A DNA stretch of 64,000 nucleotides from assembly GCF_004123145.1 (NCBI RefSeq), contig NZ_SDKC01000001.1, positions 27,501 through 91,500 on the forward strand. Direction: 5' to 3'. Below the pieces are notes generated by a model. The model saw only the letters and a program-made list of their open reading frames with translations, had not been told where the DNA came from and did not search any database. Positions 28,891 to 39,008 of the stretch are shown in pieces. The translations under genes and the position numbers were made by a program. Origin of the DNA: Blautia faecicola (GTDB lineage Bacteria; Bacillota; Clostridia; Lachnospirales; Lachnospiraceae). Numbering within the stretch: position 1 is the first letter of the stretch; each line of letters starts with the position of its first letter.

Positions 28891-29447
28891 TGACAGTAGT
28901 AGCAACAGCTGTGCAGGGATTTGAAGAGAAATACGTCTTTTACAGAAATATTTTTCTGTACTGCGGAATTGCGGCACTGGTTTTTTTGGCAATTGCCATC
29001 ATTTTATTCTTCGCATTGCGAATTCCGCAGGTCTTCGGTGAACTGACTGGAAGAACTGCGCGGAAAGCAGTGGAGGAAATGGTCAGCGGGCAGACACCGA
29101 CCGTGAGGAAAAAGACCGCTAAAAAAACAAAAAGAAAGACAGACACAAAGCGGCCGGAAATCGAAGCCGGGCAGAAAAAACAGATCTACAGCGATCTGAT
29201 CGGAGAAAATGACACACCGGTCCGGCTGGTCACACACGATGACATACCAACGCCAACTCTGATGCCGATGAGAGAAGAAGAAACAGAGATGCTGGACAGA
29301 ACTGTGGCAGAAGGCGAGACAGAAGTACTCGAAACGGTTTCTTTAGAAGTGGGCGAACCGGAGACGGATGTATTACACCATGATGTGGACTTCGTGGTGA
29401 TACGGAGTCTCGTGGAGATTCATACGGATGAGGTAATCGGGATATGA
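28887..29447 (+). CDS. single-pass membrane protein of the kinase locus
   Basis: A 186-residue protein with one transmembrane helix at about residues 22-45. A strongly basic segment follows (KKTAKKTKRKTDTK, about 72-86), then an acidic C-terminal half rich in Glu, Thr and Val. That half contains several threonines next to acidic residues (for example EEETEML, EGETEVLETV, EPETDVL), which resemble phospho-acceptor sites for FHA partners. The start overlaps the kinase stop. I do not recognise a family. A role as a kinase substrate or adaptor is an inference from context and composition. Confidence 0.7.
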   Translation: MMTVVATAVQGFEEKYVFYRNIFLYCGIAALVFLAIAIILFFALRIPQVFGELTGRTARKAVEEMVSGQTPTVRKKTAKKTKRKTDTKRPEIEAGQKKQIYSDLIGENDTPVRLVTHDDIPTPTLMPMREEETEMLDRTVAEGETEVLETVSLEVGEPETDVLHHDVDFVVIRSLVEIHTDEVIGI

Positions 29448-29932
29448 GAAAGAGAAAACGGAAAACTTTAAAATATATGAGATTATCGCTCCTTTGTTTC
29501 GGACTTCATGCCTGCTCCCTTTTTCTGGAGCCGTTTGCAATCAATGGAGAAAATGAAATGACGACTGCGGGGTATGCACTTGGAGGAATCTTCTGGGCAT
29601 CGCTTCTGGCGGGGACAGTTCTTTTTGAAATCTGTCGGAGGAACCTGTCAGGAGATGCCGGTTACCGGGAGTGGAAACAGAAGAAGGTTCCGGGAATCTT
29701 TGGATTCTTTCGAACCAAGGCAGCACGGATTGTGGATCCGATTCTGTTACTGTCAATGGTCATCACCATCGTGAACAATCTGACGGGAAACATCCCGGAG
29801 GGGCTTCTTCTGGTGGTTCTGGCTGTTATGGTATTCACTTTTTATCTGCACATGATGGTAAATGGCAGAGTTTACAGATATATGACACTAAGTGAAAGGA
29901 AGGAAAAGAAAAGTGAAAACAAAGAAAATTAA
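29444..29932 (+). CDS. polytopic membrane protein of the kinase locus
   Basis: A 162-residue protein with about four predicted membrane segments (near residues 13-30, 42-62, 98-112 and 118-138) and charged ends, basic at the N-terminus and Lys/Glu-rich at the C-terminus. It overlaps the preceding gene by 4 bases, and its end overlaps the start region of the giant surface protein gene, so these genes are tightly coupled. I do not recognise the family. Confidence 0.7.
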   Translation: MRKRKRKTLKYMRLSLLCFGLHACSLFLEPFAINGENEMTTAGYALGGIFWASLLAGTVLFEICRRNLSGDAGYREWKQKKVPGIFGFFRTKAARIVDPILLLSMVITIVNNLTGNIPEGLLLVVLAVMVFTFYLHMMVNGRVYRYMTLSERKEKKSENKEN

Positions 29933-32900
29933 GAGGGTACTGGCATTTTTCCTGGCAGTGGTCTTCGCCTTTTCTACCTGTATGACGGCAAGTCCGTATA
30001 CGGTACAGGCAACGGAGGAGCCGAAGCTTTCGGTGAATGTAACCCTGGGGGATGGTGTATCGACAGAGGATCTGATTTTTGATGGTCTGAATCTGGAATT
30101 TACGGACAGAAATGATCAGGAAATAGGAAGTATCAGTATTGCGAAAGAAGATCTGGGAACAACAAAAACTACAGAGATTTTGTATTCTAAAATTTCTGAT
30201 ATCAGCAATATTATAATCACGGATACAAAACAATTATATACTGTGTCTACATCAGAAGCGGATTTTGATGATGAAACGCATACAATGGCGCTGGAAATTC
30301 AGAGTTTCAGTGTGAATACAAGTGAGAACAGCATCTCAGGAGCAGACAGTGTATATGCAGAGGATACAAATTCCTTTTCTGTACAGGGAACATGGGGATC
30401 ATATATTGACGAATGGGTAATTGAAGATAACACTGCAAAAGCGGAATTTTCAGATGGTAAGAATACGAATACAAGCTGTGTAATTAAAGCAGCAAATGGA
30501 AATGAAACAGCATTTACCCTTATAGCCAAAGCAAAGGGAAATGAGATTGCAAGAAAACAGATAGATGTTATCCGGAAAGACACAAATCTTGAGGTGACGT
30601 GTAGTAATGAGTTACAGTCATGGGGCACTCCGGTAAAAGTTACTTTTAAACTGACTTCTAACGGACAGGCAGTTGCGGGAAAACAGATTCAATATCAGTA
30701 TATAGACGGAAAGAACAATCAGATAACAGGAACGTGCCCGGAACTGACAAATGAAGAAGGTGTGACAACTGCGGAAATTACCTTAAATAGTTATCAGAGC
30801 ACAGTTGAGGTGACCGGAAGTTTTGCAGGAGATGAGGTATATAAAGACTGTAAGAATTCTGATACATATAGGCCGAATAAGGAAGAAGGAACTATGGAGT
30901 TTGACAGAGAAAACAGTCCTGTTGAACAGTTAGAACTGACTTATGGAACGGATGCTACAGAACTTACGATCAAATTACAACATAAAACGGATAATATTGA
31001 GGAACCTTTTAGTTCTATTAATATTAACTATACAGCGGATTCAAATATCAGTGTAACTTCGAATCCGGAGGAGAGAACACTGACAATTACACCGCTTAAA
31101 GTTTCAGATGAAGAGATTCCGGTAACAATTGATGCAGAAACAGAAAGTTATACGTTTACAAAAACAATCTATGTAAAAGTAAAACCGTATCCACTAGCTG
31201 TGAAAGAAGGAAGTGTTCATGTTTTTGCGCCTGGAAAAGCAAATCTGGAAAATGCGGTTGAAGATGTGAAAATCTACGATGGCACATCAACGGTAGATGT
31301 AAAAGCAACGTTAGTAGATGCACAAGTAAAAGGTATAACTCCGACAACGGAAACAAAAGACGAGATTAAATTATTTCAGGAGATTGTTTTTGGAGGCTAT
31401 GACAGCAAACTGAAAAATGTTCAGGGTGAGGAAGAGAAACAGAATATGACGTTTGCTCCGAAAAATCTCAGTACGGTATCAAATTTGCGGGAAGATCTGA
31501 AAACAAATTATAAGATCGAGGAAGTGGAAATGGAGGTTCCGCTGACGATTCAGAAACGCACACTGAAGCTTGGTGTGCGAGGTGTAAGCAGAGGATTCCG
31601 TGATCTGAAATATGTGTATGAAAACGAAGAGGAGACAGAGGGGAAAGATCTGAAAGACCTGAATCTGGTTTTTGCAACCGGTTTTGTGAACGGACAGGAT
31701 GAAAACACATTAAAGGTAGAAGGTTTTAAGTTTCCGAAGGTAGTGGATACAACAGCTACGGATCTGACAGAGGAAAATGTAAAGGAAAAGGATACGGCAG
31801 AATACGGTAAACATACAGGCGCTTTAGTGTTGCAGGAAGAAGATCAGATAACAAATCCGACAAACAACTACAAATTTGATCTGACAGCAACCGGAACACT
31901 GGAAATTACAGGAGAAAAAGACGCTGCTGGGTATCTGTCTGTTGATAACATTAATAGTACCCATGCATATGAAGCAGGTGGAAAGCGTTACTATGGAAAG
32001 AATGAAAATGGAAAGAATGCAACGGTTCAGTTTTCTAAAACTGGTGGATACAACAGGGTTTACTGGGTCAATGGAGACGATAAAACGGATGTCACGGATT
32101 CCGGTCTGGAAATGAAGGAAAATAACGACATCAACCGTTCTTTTTATCTGACAAAAGAGGATGAAAGTGGAAAGGTTCTTGCAAAAACGCAGGACTTTAA
32201 ACTTCAATTTATATACGATGCAGAGCCTCCAGAATGTGGCATTACGTTTGATAAAGATACAAAAAATGTAGTTCGTAACATAGAACAAGCAGTTACTTTT
32301 GGATTTTATAAAAAAGATACAATAGAAGCAAATGTGACACTCAGTGATACGCAATCAGGTGTGAATGAAATGTCTTACCTTGTAGTAAATACTTCTGAGG
32401 ATAAAAATCACTATTGGGAATTGTTGACAACGGAAGAGGACTATGAAACTGCGCTAAGTAAAGTGAAGTTCGAGAGTGGGGAAGGATTAAAAACATCTGG
32501 AAAAGAAAACTCATGGACAATTAAAAATATTGGAAAATTGAAAGGGGGAGAGGACCTCGAATGTAACAATTATATTGTCTTTGTAAAAGCAGAAGATAAT
32601 GTAGGAAATGTAAAAATCTACGGATCTAACGGTGTCGTTCTGGAAAATAACACACAAGATATTTCAGTAACCTACAAAGAGACCCCAGAGAAAAATGATG
32701 ATGGTAAAAATGGCAAATATGAGGATAAAGATGTGGTCTATTATACGGGAAATGTCACTTTGCATATGCAAGCATATGAAAGTGGATCTGTTTACTCAGG
32801 ACTCACACAGATGGGATATCAGGTGTCTAATATCGATGGAAAAGGTAACAAGACCACAAACGAATTCGTTTCCTATCCAGAAGATAAACAATTTCCTAAG

Positions 32901-35900
32901 AATGTAACACTCGAAAAGCTGAACAATTATCGCAAAATCGAAGAGGATCTGTACTTTGAAAGTGATAAAGATAGCTCTCAGGTGATTACGGTTATTGCAC
33001 CAGCCAGTGAGACGAAAGATAATGCAGGAAATACTATGGAAAACGATGCAGTCCATACCCTGGTTATTGATTCTAAGCCACCGACAGTTGAAGCCCAATA
33101 TACACAGAAAAATCTGAATGAAAATAACGAACATTGTTTCCGAAATGAAAAATATGCAAACAGCGATGTGACTTATACCGTCACAGTGACGGAACGCTTT
33201 TTAACAGACATAAAAGTTTGCATTAACGGAAAAGCTTATTCGTTTGATGAACTGAAGAAAAATAAAGAGAGTCTCGGTATCAAAGAAATAACAAAAGATG
33301 AACTGCCGGATATTACCAAAACAACGGATCAGACAAAGTATGATTTTAGTATTGTATTTAATAAAGATGGTAAATATAAAGTAAAGACAATTGCAACGGA
33401 TGCAGCAGGGAATACGGGGTATGATGCTGGAGACATTGATGAAAATAATAACATCGGATTCGAATTTATCATCGACACCGTAGCACCAACCCTTGATCTT
33501 ACTTACACAGCCAAACAAAACAACACAGAAACCCAGCTTGCACTGGATCCGAAATATGACTGGTTTGCAGCGAACAATGCAACAGCAGGTGACAACGGTA
33601 CGATCGGTATTACGGCTGTTCTGATCGAAGAAAACTTCTCAGCTGAATTTGCAGACATCTCTGTGGAAGTGACAGACAGTACCGGGGCTGCAGTTGATAT
33701 TACAGATTATAAAAATGCTGTAACGAAGGCGGTCAAAACACAGGAAAGATGGACAGAGAGCAATACGGATGAGGGCAGAAAATATACGCTCACACTTCCG
33801 GAGATCGCAGTGGATGCAAATTATAAAATCACCTATACCTGCACAGACCTGGCGGGTAATTCGTTAAAACCGATTACGCATCATGTGACACTGGACCGTA
33901 AGAATCCGGAAGGAGAAGTAAAAGCAGAAGATCTGGAGAATAACGGATCATCGGCGCAGATCTGGAACAGTTTAATAGAAACCATTACCTTTGGATACTT
34001 TGGAAAGAACAATGTGCGGGTATCTATGGCAAGCCAGGATGCGACTTCCGGAGTGGAATCCACACAGTATCTGAAATCAGCAGATGGACTGACAAGAGAA
34101 GAACTGGAAAACCGCACGGACTGGACTTCGTATGTTTCCGGTCTGTCGTATGCGGCAAACCAGCACCTTGTAGTATATGAAAAAGTTACTGACAAAGTGG
34201 GCAATACAGAATACTTCAGTACCGATGGAATCATTGTTGACAATACCAGTCCGGTACCGGTTGTTACGATCACACCGACCAGTCCGGGATGGGGAAAAGG
34301 CGTTTACAGCGCAGGCGATCATCCGGGATTCAGTATTCGTGTGGAAGATCCGATTGTAAATGACGCGTATGCCGGATTGAAAAAGATCACCTATCGGATC
34401 GAGAACGGAACGACCGGATATGTGGAAAGCAATACACTGGCAGATGAAAATACCGGTTTATCCAAGGCGGCACACCAGAAAGTATGGACCGGTCAGGTGT
34501 CGATTGATCCGAATATGTTCTATTCCAATGATGTGAAAGTCAGTGTGTACGCGGAAGACTGGTCAGCGAACAGCGTGACATCACAGCCGCAAACGCTCAA
34601 AGTTGATAACAAAGCACCAATTGTAAGTTTCAGCTTTGATAAGAGCGATATACATAATGGAAAATATTACAAAAACGATAAGACACTGACGATCACGGTA
34701 GATGAGAGAAACTTCGATGAGTCCTATCTGCCGAGAGTAACTTCCACCACGGGAGGCGGATACAGTATCAGCGGATGGAGCCATAACGGAGAGCTCCATA
34801 CCGCAACCGTTACGTTCTCCGGTGACAGTGATTATACGGTAAGTTATGACTGTTCCGATCTTGCAGGAAACAAATCCAACACCGAAAATCTGGAAGAATT
34901 TACGGTGGATAAGACCGTTCCGGTTATCAAAGTTTCTTATAACAATAACAGTGCGCAGAACGGCAATTACTACAAAGAGGCAAGAACAGCGACCATTACC
35001 GTAACCGAACACAACTTTGACCCGTCAAAGATTACCGTGTCCACGACGGCTTCCGCAGGCGGTGCACCTTCCATCGGCGGATGGGCAAACAGTGGAGATA
35101 CACATACCGCCAATGTGGTATTTAACCATGATGCAGATTATACCTTTACCGTCAGCGGACTGGATCTTGCGGACAACAAAGCCGCAGATTATGCACAGGA
35201 TAAATTTACTGTGGATCTGAAGAATCCGGAAGTGAAGATCACCGGTGTAAAAGACAAATCGGCAAACAACGGTATGGTAGCCCCGCGGATCAGTATCTCT
35301 GATACGAACTTTATTGCAAGTGGCGTAAAGATCACACTGAAGGGTGTCAATAAAGGAGAAATCAAGATTGATTCTCTGGCAAGTATCTCAAGCAGTGCAA
35401 CCGGCATGAATGTCATCTTTAAGGATTTCCCGGAGGGTATGGATGATATCTATACGCTGACTGCGAAAGCAACCGATAAAGCAGGAAATGAGACAAAATC
35501 TTCGATCACATTCTCTGTAAACCGTGACGGTTCTACCTATGAACTTGGCAGCGGTACAAAAGCGCTGGTTGACAAGAAATATACAAACAAACCGCAGGAT
35601 CTGGAAATCACGGAGATTAACGTAGATGATCTGACAACGATCGAGATCACCTACAGTCTGAATGGAAAAATCGTTACCCTGAAAGAAGGCGAAGATTACA
35701 CCATCACAAAATCCGGCGAAGAAGGACAGTGGAAGAAATATCTGTACCGGATCAAAGCTTCTTGTTTTGAAGAGGAAGGCAATTATGTGATCAATATCTA
35801 CTCTGAAGATGCGGCACATAACTCTACCACCAACAAGACAAAAGCAAAGACGATTGCATTTACCGTAGATAAGACCGCGCCGACGATGGTTGTATCCAAT

Positions 35901-36314
35901 CTGACCGACAGAGGCCGTTATAAAGAAAACGTGCATGAGTTCACCCTGAATGTGAAAGATAATATCTTCCTGGCTTATGTGGAAGTATATCTGGACGGGG
36001 AACTGTTCAAACGTTTTGAGGAAGATGAGATTGCGCAGCTGAACGGAGAACTTCCGGTAGATATTGCCAGCAGCAACCAGTATCAGACCATCGAACTGGT
36101 ATCGTGTGACAAAGCCGGTAATATCTCGAAAGAGGTATACGATCCGGAGACCAATGCACAGGTGCCGGCTTCTTACCGGGTACTGGTAACACAGAACAGC
36201 TTTGTACAGTTTATCAACAACACCCCGTTACTGGTCAGCGTGATCGTGATCATCGTTGCTATCGCAGGGCTGATCGTTGTACTGGTGAAACGGAAGAAAG
36301 ACAAAGAGAAATAA
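29913..36314 (+). CDS. giant membrane-anchored surface protein with Ig-like repeats
   Basis: A protein of about 2133 residues. A Sec signal peptide covers about residues 1-33 (basic KTKKIKR, hydrophobic core, likely cut after VQA). A C-terminal membrane helix (PLLVSVIVIIVAIAGLIVVL) ends in KRKKDKEK, so it is anchored in the membrane; no LPXTG is present. The body is a series of bacterial Ig-like domains. At least eight boundaries of the type VDKTAP/IDTVAP occur, together with DLAGN/DKAGN turns and YYK...NFD repeats in the C-terminal third. GTG 29913 is chosen because GGAAGG lies 9 bases before it. The 5' half is markedly more AT-rich than the 3' half. An adhesin or wall-spanning receptor is likely. 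Confidence 0.88.
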   Translation: MKTKKIKRVLAFFLAVVFAFSTCMTASPYTVQATEEPKLSVNVTLGDGVSTEDLIFDGLNLEFTDRNDQEIGSISIAKEDLGTTKTTEILYSKISDISNIIITDTKQLYTVSTSEADFDDETHTMALEIQSFSVNTSENSISGADSVYAEDTNSFSVQGTWGSYIDEWVIEDNTAKAEFSDGKNTNTSCVIKAANGNETAFTLIAKAKGNEIARKQIDVIRKDTNLEVTCSNELQSWGTPVKVTFKLTSNGQAVAGKQIQYQYIDGKNNQITGTCPELTNEEGVTTAEITLNSYQSTVEVTGSFAGDEVYKDCKNSDTYRPNKEEGTMEFDRENSPVEQLELTYGTDATELTIKLQHKTDNIEEPFSSININYTADSNISVTSNPEERTLTITPLKVSDEEIPVTIDAETESYTFTKTIYVKVKPYPLAVKEGSVHVFAPGKANLENAVEDVKIYDGTSTVDVKATLVDAQVKGITPTTETKDEIKLFQEIVFGGYDSKLKNVQGEEEKQNMTFAPKNLSTVSNLREDLKTNYKIEEVEMEVPLTIQKRTLKLGVRGVSRGFRDLKYVYENEEETEGKDLKDLNLVFATGFVNGQDENTLKVEGFKFPKVVDTTATDLTEENVKEKDTAEYGKHTGALVLQEEDQITNPTNNYKFDLTATGTLEITGEKDAAGYLSVDNINSTHAYEAGGKRYYGKNENGKNATVQFSKTGGYNRVYWVNGDDKTDVTDSGLEMKENNDINRSFYLTKEDESGKVLAKTQDFKLQFIYDAEPPECGITFDKDTKNVVRNIEQAVTFGFYKKDTIEANVTLSDTQSGVNEMSYLVVNTSEDKNHYWELLTTEEDYETALSKVKFESGEGLKTSGKENSWTIKNIGKLKGGEDLECNNYIVFVKAEDNVGNVKIYGSNGVVLENNTQDISVTYKETPEKNDDGKNGKYEDKDVVYYTGNVTLHMQAYESGSVYSGLTQMGYQVSNIDGKGNKTTNEFVSYPEDKQFPKNVTLEKLNNYRKIEEDLYFESDKDSSQVITVIAPASETKDNAGNTMENDAVHTLVIDSKPPTVEAQYTQKNLNENNEHCFRNEKYANSDVTYTVTVTERFLTDIKVCINGKAYSFDELKKNKESLGIKEITKDELPDITKTTDQTKYDFSIVFNKDGKYKVKTIATDAAGNTGYDAGDIDENNNIGFEFIIDTVAPTLDLTYTAKQNNTETQLALDPKYDWFAANNATAGDNGTIGITAVLIEENFSAEFADISVEVTDSTGAAVDITDYKNAVTKAVKTQERWTESNTDEGRKYTLTLPEIAVDANYKITYTCTDLAGNSLKPITHHVTLDRKNPEGEVKAEDLENNGSSAQIWNSLIETITFGYFGKNNVRVSMASQDATSGVESTQYLKSADGLTREELENRTDWTSYVSGLSYAANQHLVVYEKVTDKVGNTEYFSTDGIIVDNTSPVPVVTITPTSPGWGKGVYSAGDHPGFSIRVEDPIVNDAYAGLKKITYRIENGTTGYVESNTLADENTGLSKAAHQKVWTGQVSIDPNMFYSNDVKVSVYAEDWSANSVTSQPQTLKVDNKAPIVSFSFDKSDIHNGKYYKNDKTLTITVDERNFDESYLPRVTSTTGGGYSISGWSHNGELHTATVTFSGDSDYTVSYDCSDLAGNKSNTENLEEFTVDKTVPVIKVSYNNNSAQNGNYYKEARTATITVTEHNFDPSKITVSTTASAGGAPSIGGWANSGDTHTANVVFNHDADYTFTVSGLDLADNKAADYAQDKFTVDLKNPEVKITGVKDKSANNGMVAPRISISDTNFIASGVKITLKGVNKGEIKIDSLASISSSATGMNVIFKDFPEGMDDIYTLTAKATDKAGNETKSSITFSVNRDGSTYELGSGTKALVDKKYTNKPQDLEITEINVDDLTTIEITYSLNGKIVTLKEGEDYTITKSGEEGQWKKYLYRIKASCFEEEGNYVINIYSEDAAHNSTTNKTKAKTIAFTVDKTAPTMVVSNLTDRGRYKENVHEFTLNVKDNIFLAYVEVYLDGELFKRFEEDEIAQLNGELPVDIASSNQYQTIELVSCDKAGNISKEVYDPETNAQVPASYRVLVTQNSFVQFINNTPLLVSVIVIIVAIAGLIVVLVKRKKDKEK

Positions 36315-36339
36315 AACATCGCAGATAAAAGCAAAGAGG

Positions 36340-36369
36340 CGGGCAGGAGCATGAAAATGCCCCTGCCCG
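36340..36369 (+). other. strong hairpin between surface protein and FHA genes
   Basis: CGGGCAGGAGCAT pairs with ATGCCCCTGCCCG around GAAA, just before the next RBS. No T-run follows. It could reduce read-through or protect the long upstream mRNA. Confidence 0.65.
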
Positions 36370-36390
36370 TTATGAAAAAGGAGACAGCTT

Positions 36391-37089
36391 ATGATCCAGG
36401 AAGACAGAGCATTATGGAAATATATAGTATTTGGACTATTAACCTGTGGAATCTATCCGTTGATCTGGTACTATTCTCTGGGCAATCGTCTGGCAGAAAA
36501 TGCACCGCGCTACGGACTGAATTTTCAGGAAAACGGAATGACCGTTCTTATGTGGCATATCTTCGGTATGCTCTTATGCGGACTTGGCGCTTATATCGCC
36601 ATGAATATTCTGATTAAAAATACGAATGCAATGGCAAAAGCGTATAACGGTGGTCAGAAAAGGGAAGCGGATCAGATAGAAAGCGTTACAGAGGTTCCGG
36701 TAAGAACCGTGTACCAGCAGAACAGTTATACGGAACGCGAAATCACGATGCTGTCTATGGAACAGGCACAAAAGCAGGCAGCGTCACAGATGCCGCCGAG
36801 AGGGGTGCTTTACTTTGTACAGACACAGCAGAGTGTTACCGTAGACAAAGACGAGTTCCGGATTGGTAAAAATGCGGGCATGTCTGATTATGTGATCACC
36901 AACAACAGTTCTGTAAGCCGCCAGCATGCGGTAATCCAGCGAAGAAACGGACAGTTCTTTGTGACAGATCTCGGATCAACGAATGGAACTTTTGTCAACG
37001 AGAAGAGAATCAGCGGTACGGTACAGTTACAGGATGGTGATAACATTCGATACGTGGATGTGATCAGTGTATTCAATATTGTGAGATAG
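36391..37089 (+). CDS. membrane protein with C-terminal FHA domain
   Basis: A 232-residue protein. The N-terminal DUF4234-like part has two membrane helices (about 9-29 and 50-72, with LLTCGIYPLIWYY). A linker of about 75 residues follows, then an FHA domain from about 150 to the end. The phosphothreonine-binding features are visible: FRIGKN, NSSVSRQHAVI and DLGSTNGTFVN. It would dock threonine-phosphorylated proteins at the membrane, presumably targets of the kinase at 27091. The ATG follows AAAAAGGAGACAGCTT. Confidence 0.88.
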   Translation: MIQEDRALWKYIVFGLLTCGIYPLIWYYSLGNRLAENAPRYGLNFQENGMTVLMWHIFGMLLCGLGAYIAMNILIKNTNAMAKAYNGGQKREADQIESVTEVPVRTVYQQNSYTEREITMLSMEQAQKQAASQMPPRGVLYFVQTQQSVTVDKDEFRIGKNAGMSDYVITNNSSVSRQHAVIQRRNGQFFVTDLGSTNGTFVNEKRISGTVQLQDGDNIRYVDVISVFNIVR

Positions 37090-37100
37090 AGGAAATAAAA

Positions 37101-37124
37101 GTGAAAATTAAAGTAATTACTAAG
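37101..37124 (+). pseudogene. 5' stub of an interrupted gene (probable FHA protein start)
   Basis: After GAGGAAATAAAA a GTG opens a frame reading MKIKVITK, which runs directly into the left end of the IS at 37125 and stops within it. The spacing to the upstream FHA gene is that of an operon. It is probably the original start of the FHA gene whose 3' part is at 39009. Confidence 0.4.
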
Positions 37125-38699
37125 ACTTCCCATACCTAAAATGGGATTCGCACCTTGAAAATTCAATATTTGAGCTAACAAAATAGTGATTTATGCCGCT
37201 ACAGCCTTGGAATGGAGTGCAGTTCGCAGATATTCAGGCAGTCTTGCTTCAAAATCAGCAGTAAAAGCAGCCAGCTGTTCATCGCTGAGCTTTAAGATTT
37301 CCTGAAGGCTTGCCATGAAAGCATTCATAAGGATACCAAGTGACCTGCTGAAAGTAATGTCTGCCATTTCATCAACAAGGAAGAAGAACAATTCACCAAG
37401 AGTCCGTTGATCTTCATTTTGGCGTTGTTCCATTGCTAGTAACGTATATCGGGTAAACACAATCGCTACATGAGCTGTCAGTGCATCATAGGATAAACTA
37501 TGGCATTCCCCAATCAGGTTCAGCATAGATTTACAGGTTTTGAAGAAAACTTCGATCTGCCAGCGTTTTCCATAAATGCGGATGATTTCTTTCTCTGAAA
37601 GAGTCGTATCTGTACAGATAAAAGCAAGCCAGTCTTTGCGGTTCGCTTTGTTCCTTACGCATACGATTTTTGCCGGAATTGGATTTTCCTTTCCTACCAT
37701 GCCATCAACAGAAAGCAGATATTTTGATCTGCCACGACGCTTTTTATTCCGGGAATAGATTTCTTTGATATTTAGCTGCTCACCATAGTACGAATATTTG
37801 ATCCGGCTACTTTTCTTAATCATGGCAATCACATCCATACACTTTGAATGAATGGCTGTGATCTGTGCCGGGTTGGAAAACCAGGAATCAAACAGGACAT
37901 AGTCTGCATTCAGTCCTGTACTGAGGGCTGTATCCAGTAATGTCATCATTGCCTCTGGTGCTTTTGTCTGAGCAAGCTTACGTCTTTTTCCTGCAAGTGT
38001 TCTGTGATCAAAATCCTTTACCGGGCCAATGATATTAGTATCCTTTGCGGATGCTAACAGACAGCTGTTCACAGGAATTAGTGTATTTCCATCACTCCAG
38101 CTTAAAGTAAGCATCCGGAAGCCCTTTTTAAAATGCATATCTGTGTGGTCAAAAACTTTTGAACCCAGTTCTGTTTTCTTACAGCTGGTACGGTTGAAAA
38201 GACTGTCATCAATAATGAAGACATTTTTTCTTTCCTGATTTGTCAGATCACGAATGTCATTGTTGACGATGTCGGCTGCAAGAAGAGAAGTAAAACGGAG
38301 CCAGTTTGTTTTTGCAGAATTAAGGAAACGGTAAAAAGTGTTCTTAGAAAAATCTTCCTTAAAAGAGCCGGTTCGTTGCTGCATATACATACTTCTTCCG
38401 ACAAAAATGTTGCTGAGTTTGTAACGAAGCAGAGAAACAGGTGAAATACCTTTTTCTTTCATTCCGTTGCATTTGGCAAGAAGTTTGCCGACATGATGTT
38501 TGGAAAAAAATCTCTGAACACAGTCAATTAAGTTGTTCTCATCGAAATGGTTTTGTAGTATACTGGACATGGCATAAATCTCCTTTGTAAAGATGGTTTC
38601 TAGTCAACTCCATTATACCAAAGTGAACAGGTTTATGCCTTTTTATTGGCTGAAATATTGAATTTTCAAGGTTCAACACACCATATCGGTGTGGGAAGT
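37125..38699 (-). mobile_element. IS4-family insertion sequence
   Basis: The ends match in inverted orientation: ACTTCCCATACC at 37125 and ACTTCCCACACC on the other strand at 38699, then ACCTTGAAAATTCAATATTT subterminally at both ends. Between these conserved blocks each end has a different small hairpin (CCCAT/ATGGG on the left, CACACC/GGTGTG on the right). The element is about 1575 bp and carries one transposase gene on the minus strand. I could not find a clear direct repeat at the flanks. Confidence 0.88.
37191..38570 (-). CDS. IS4-family DDE transposase
   Basis: A 459-residue transposase. An N-terminal DNA-binding region (about 1-100) precedes the DDE domain. The first Asp lies in VFIIDDSLFNR, the second in YVLFDSWFSNP, and the Glu in the family motif YGKRWQIEVFFKTCK. 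This YxxRWxIExFFK signature marks the IS4/IS10-type superfamily. The ATG at 38570 has AAAGGAG upstream. The frame is intact, so the element may still be active. Confidence 0.93.
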   Translation of the reverse strand: MSSILQNHFDENNLIDCVQRFFSKHHVGKLLAKCNGMKEKGISPVSLLRYKLSNIFVGRSMYMQQRTGSFKEDFSKNTFYRFLNSAKTNWLRFTSLLAADIVNNDIRDLTNQERKNVFIIDDSLFNRTSCKKTELGSKVFDHTDMHFKKGFRMLTLSWSDGNTLIPVNSCLLASAKDTNIIGPVKDFDHRTLAGKRRKLAQTKAPEAMMTLLDTALSTGLNADYVLFDSWFSNPAQITAIHSKCMDVIAMIKKSSRIKYSYYGEQLNIKEIYSRNKKRRGRSKYLLSVDGMVGKENPIPAKIVCVRNKANRKDWLAFICTDTTLSEKEIIRIYGKRWQIEVFFKTCKSMLNLIGECHSLSYDALTAHVAIVFTRYTLLAMEQRQNEDQRTLGELFFFLVDEMADITFSRSLGILMNAFMASLQEILKLSDEQLAAFTADFEARLPEYLRTALHSKAVAA

Positions 38700-39008
38700 T
38701 TTAGTTAGTAAGTAAGAAAAAATAATAACTGCTATAGTGGTCATGCTGCTAATTGCGATAGGCTTAGAACTATAGTTGATTGTCAGCAGAGATTAACAAC
38801 TTTTTTGATTTTTATGGAAGTGCTTTGCTTAAAATTAGGACAGACTGCACTGTTTGACTGCCAATTTAGAATCATGGGTCAAATGATTGCGCTTAGGCAT
38901 GGAAGGAATGATATATAGGCTTTTGAAAAAGTAATGACATTAAGCAAAGCGGAAATAATCGACAATCCAGAGCCGGCGTCCAGAATAATTGGAGCATTTA
39001 ATTAGTAT
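38700..39008. other. degenerate non-coding interval right of the IS
   Basis: These 309 bases have stops in all plus frames and no recognisable gene, promoter or hairpin. They lie where the missing N-terminal part of the FHA gene would be expected, but I could not recognise a decayed copy of that domain. Confidence 0.5.

Noticed and set aside
37117-38712. Direct repeat flanking the IS (TACTAAG and TAGTAAG)
   Set aside because: The two copies differ and are not at equal distance from the ends, so no target duplication can be claimed.
38700-39008. Decayed DUF6382 domain right of the IS
   Set aside because: Translation in all three plus frames gave no recognisable piece, so only a degenerate interval is reported.
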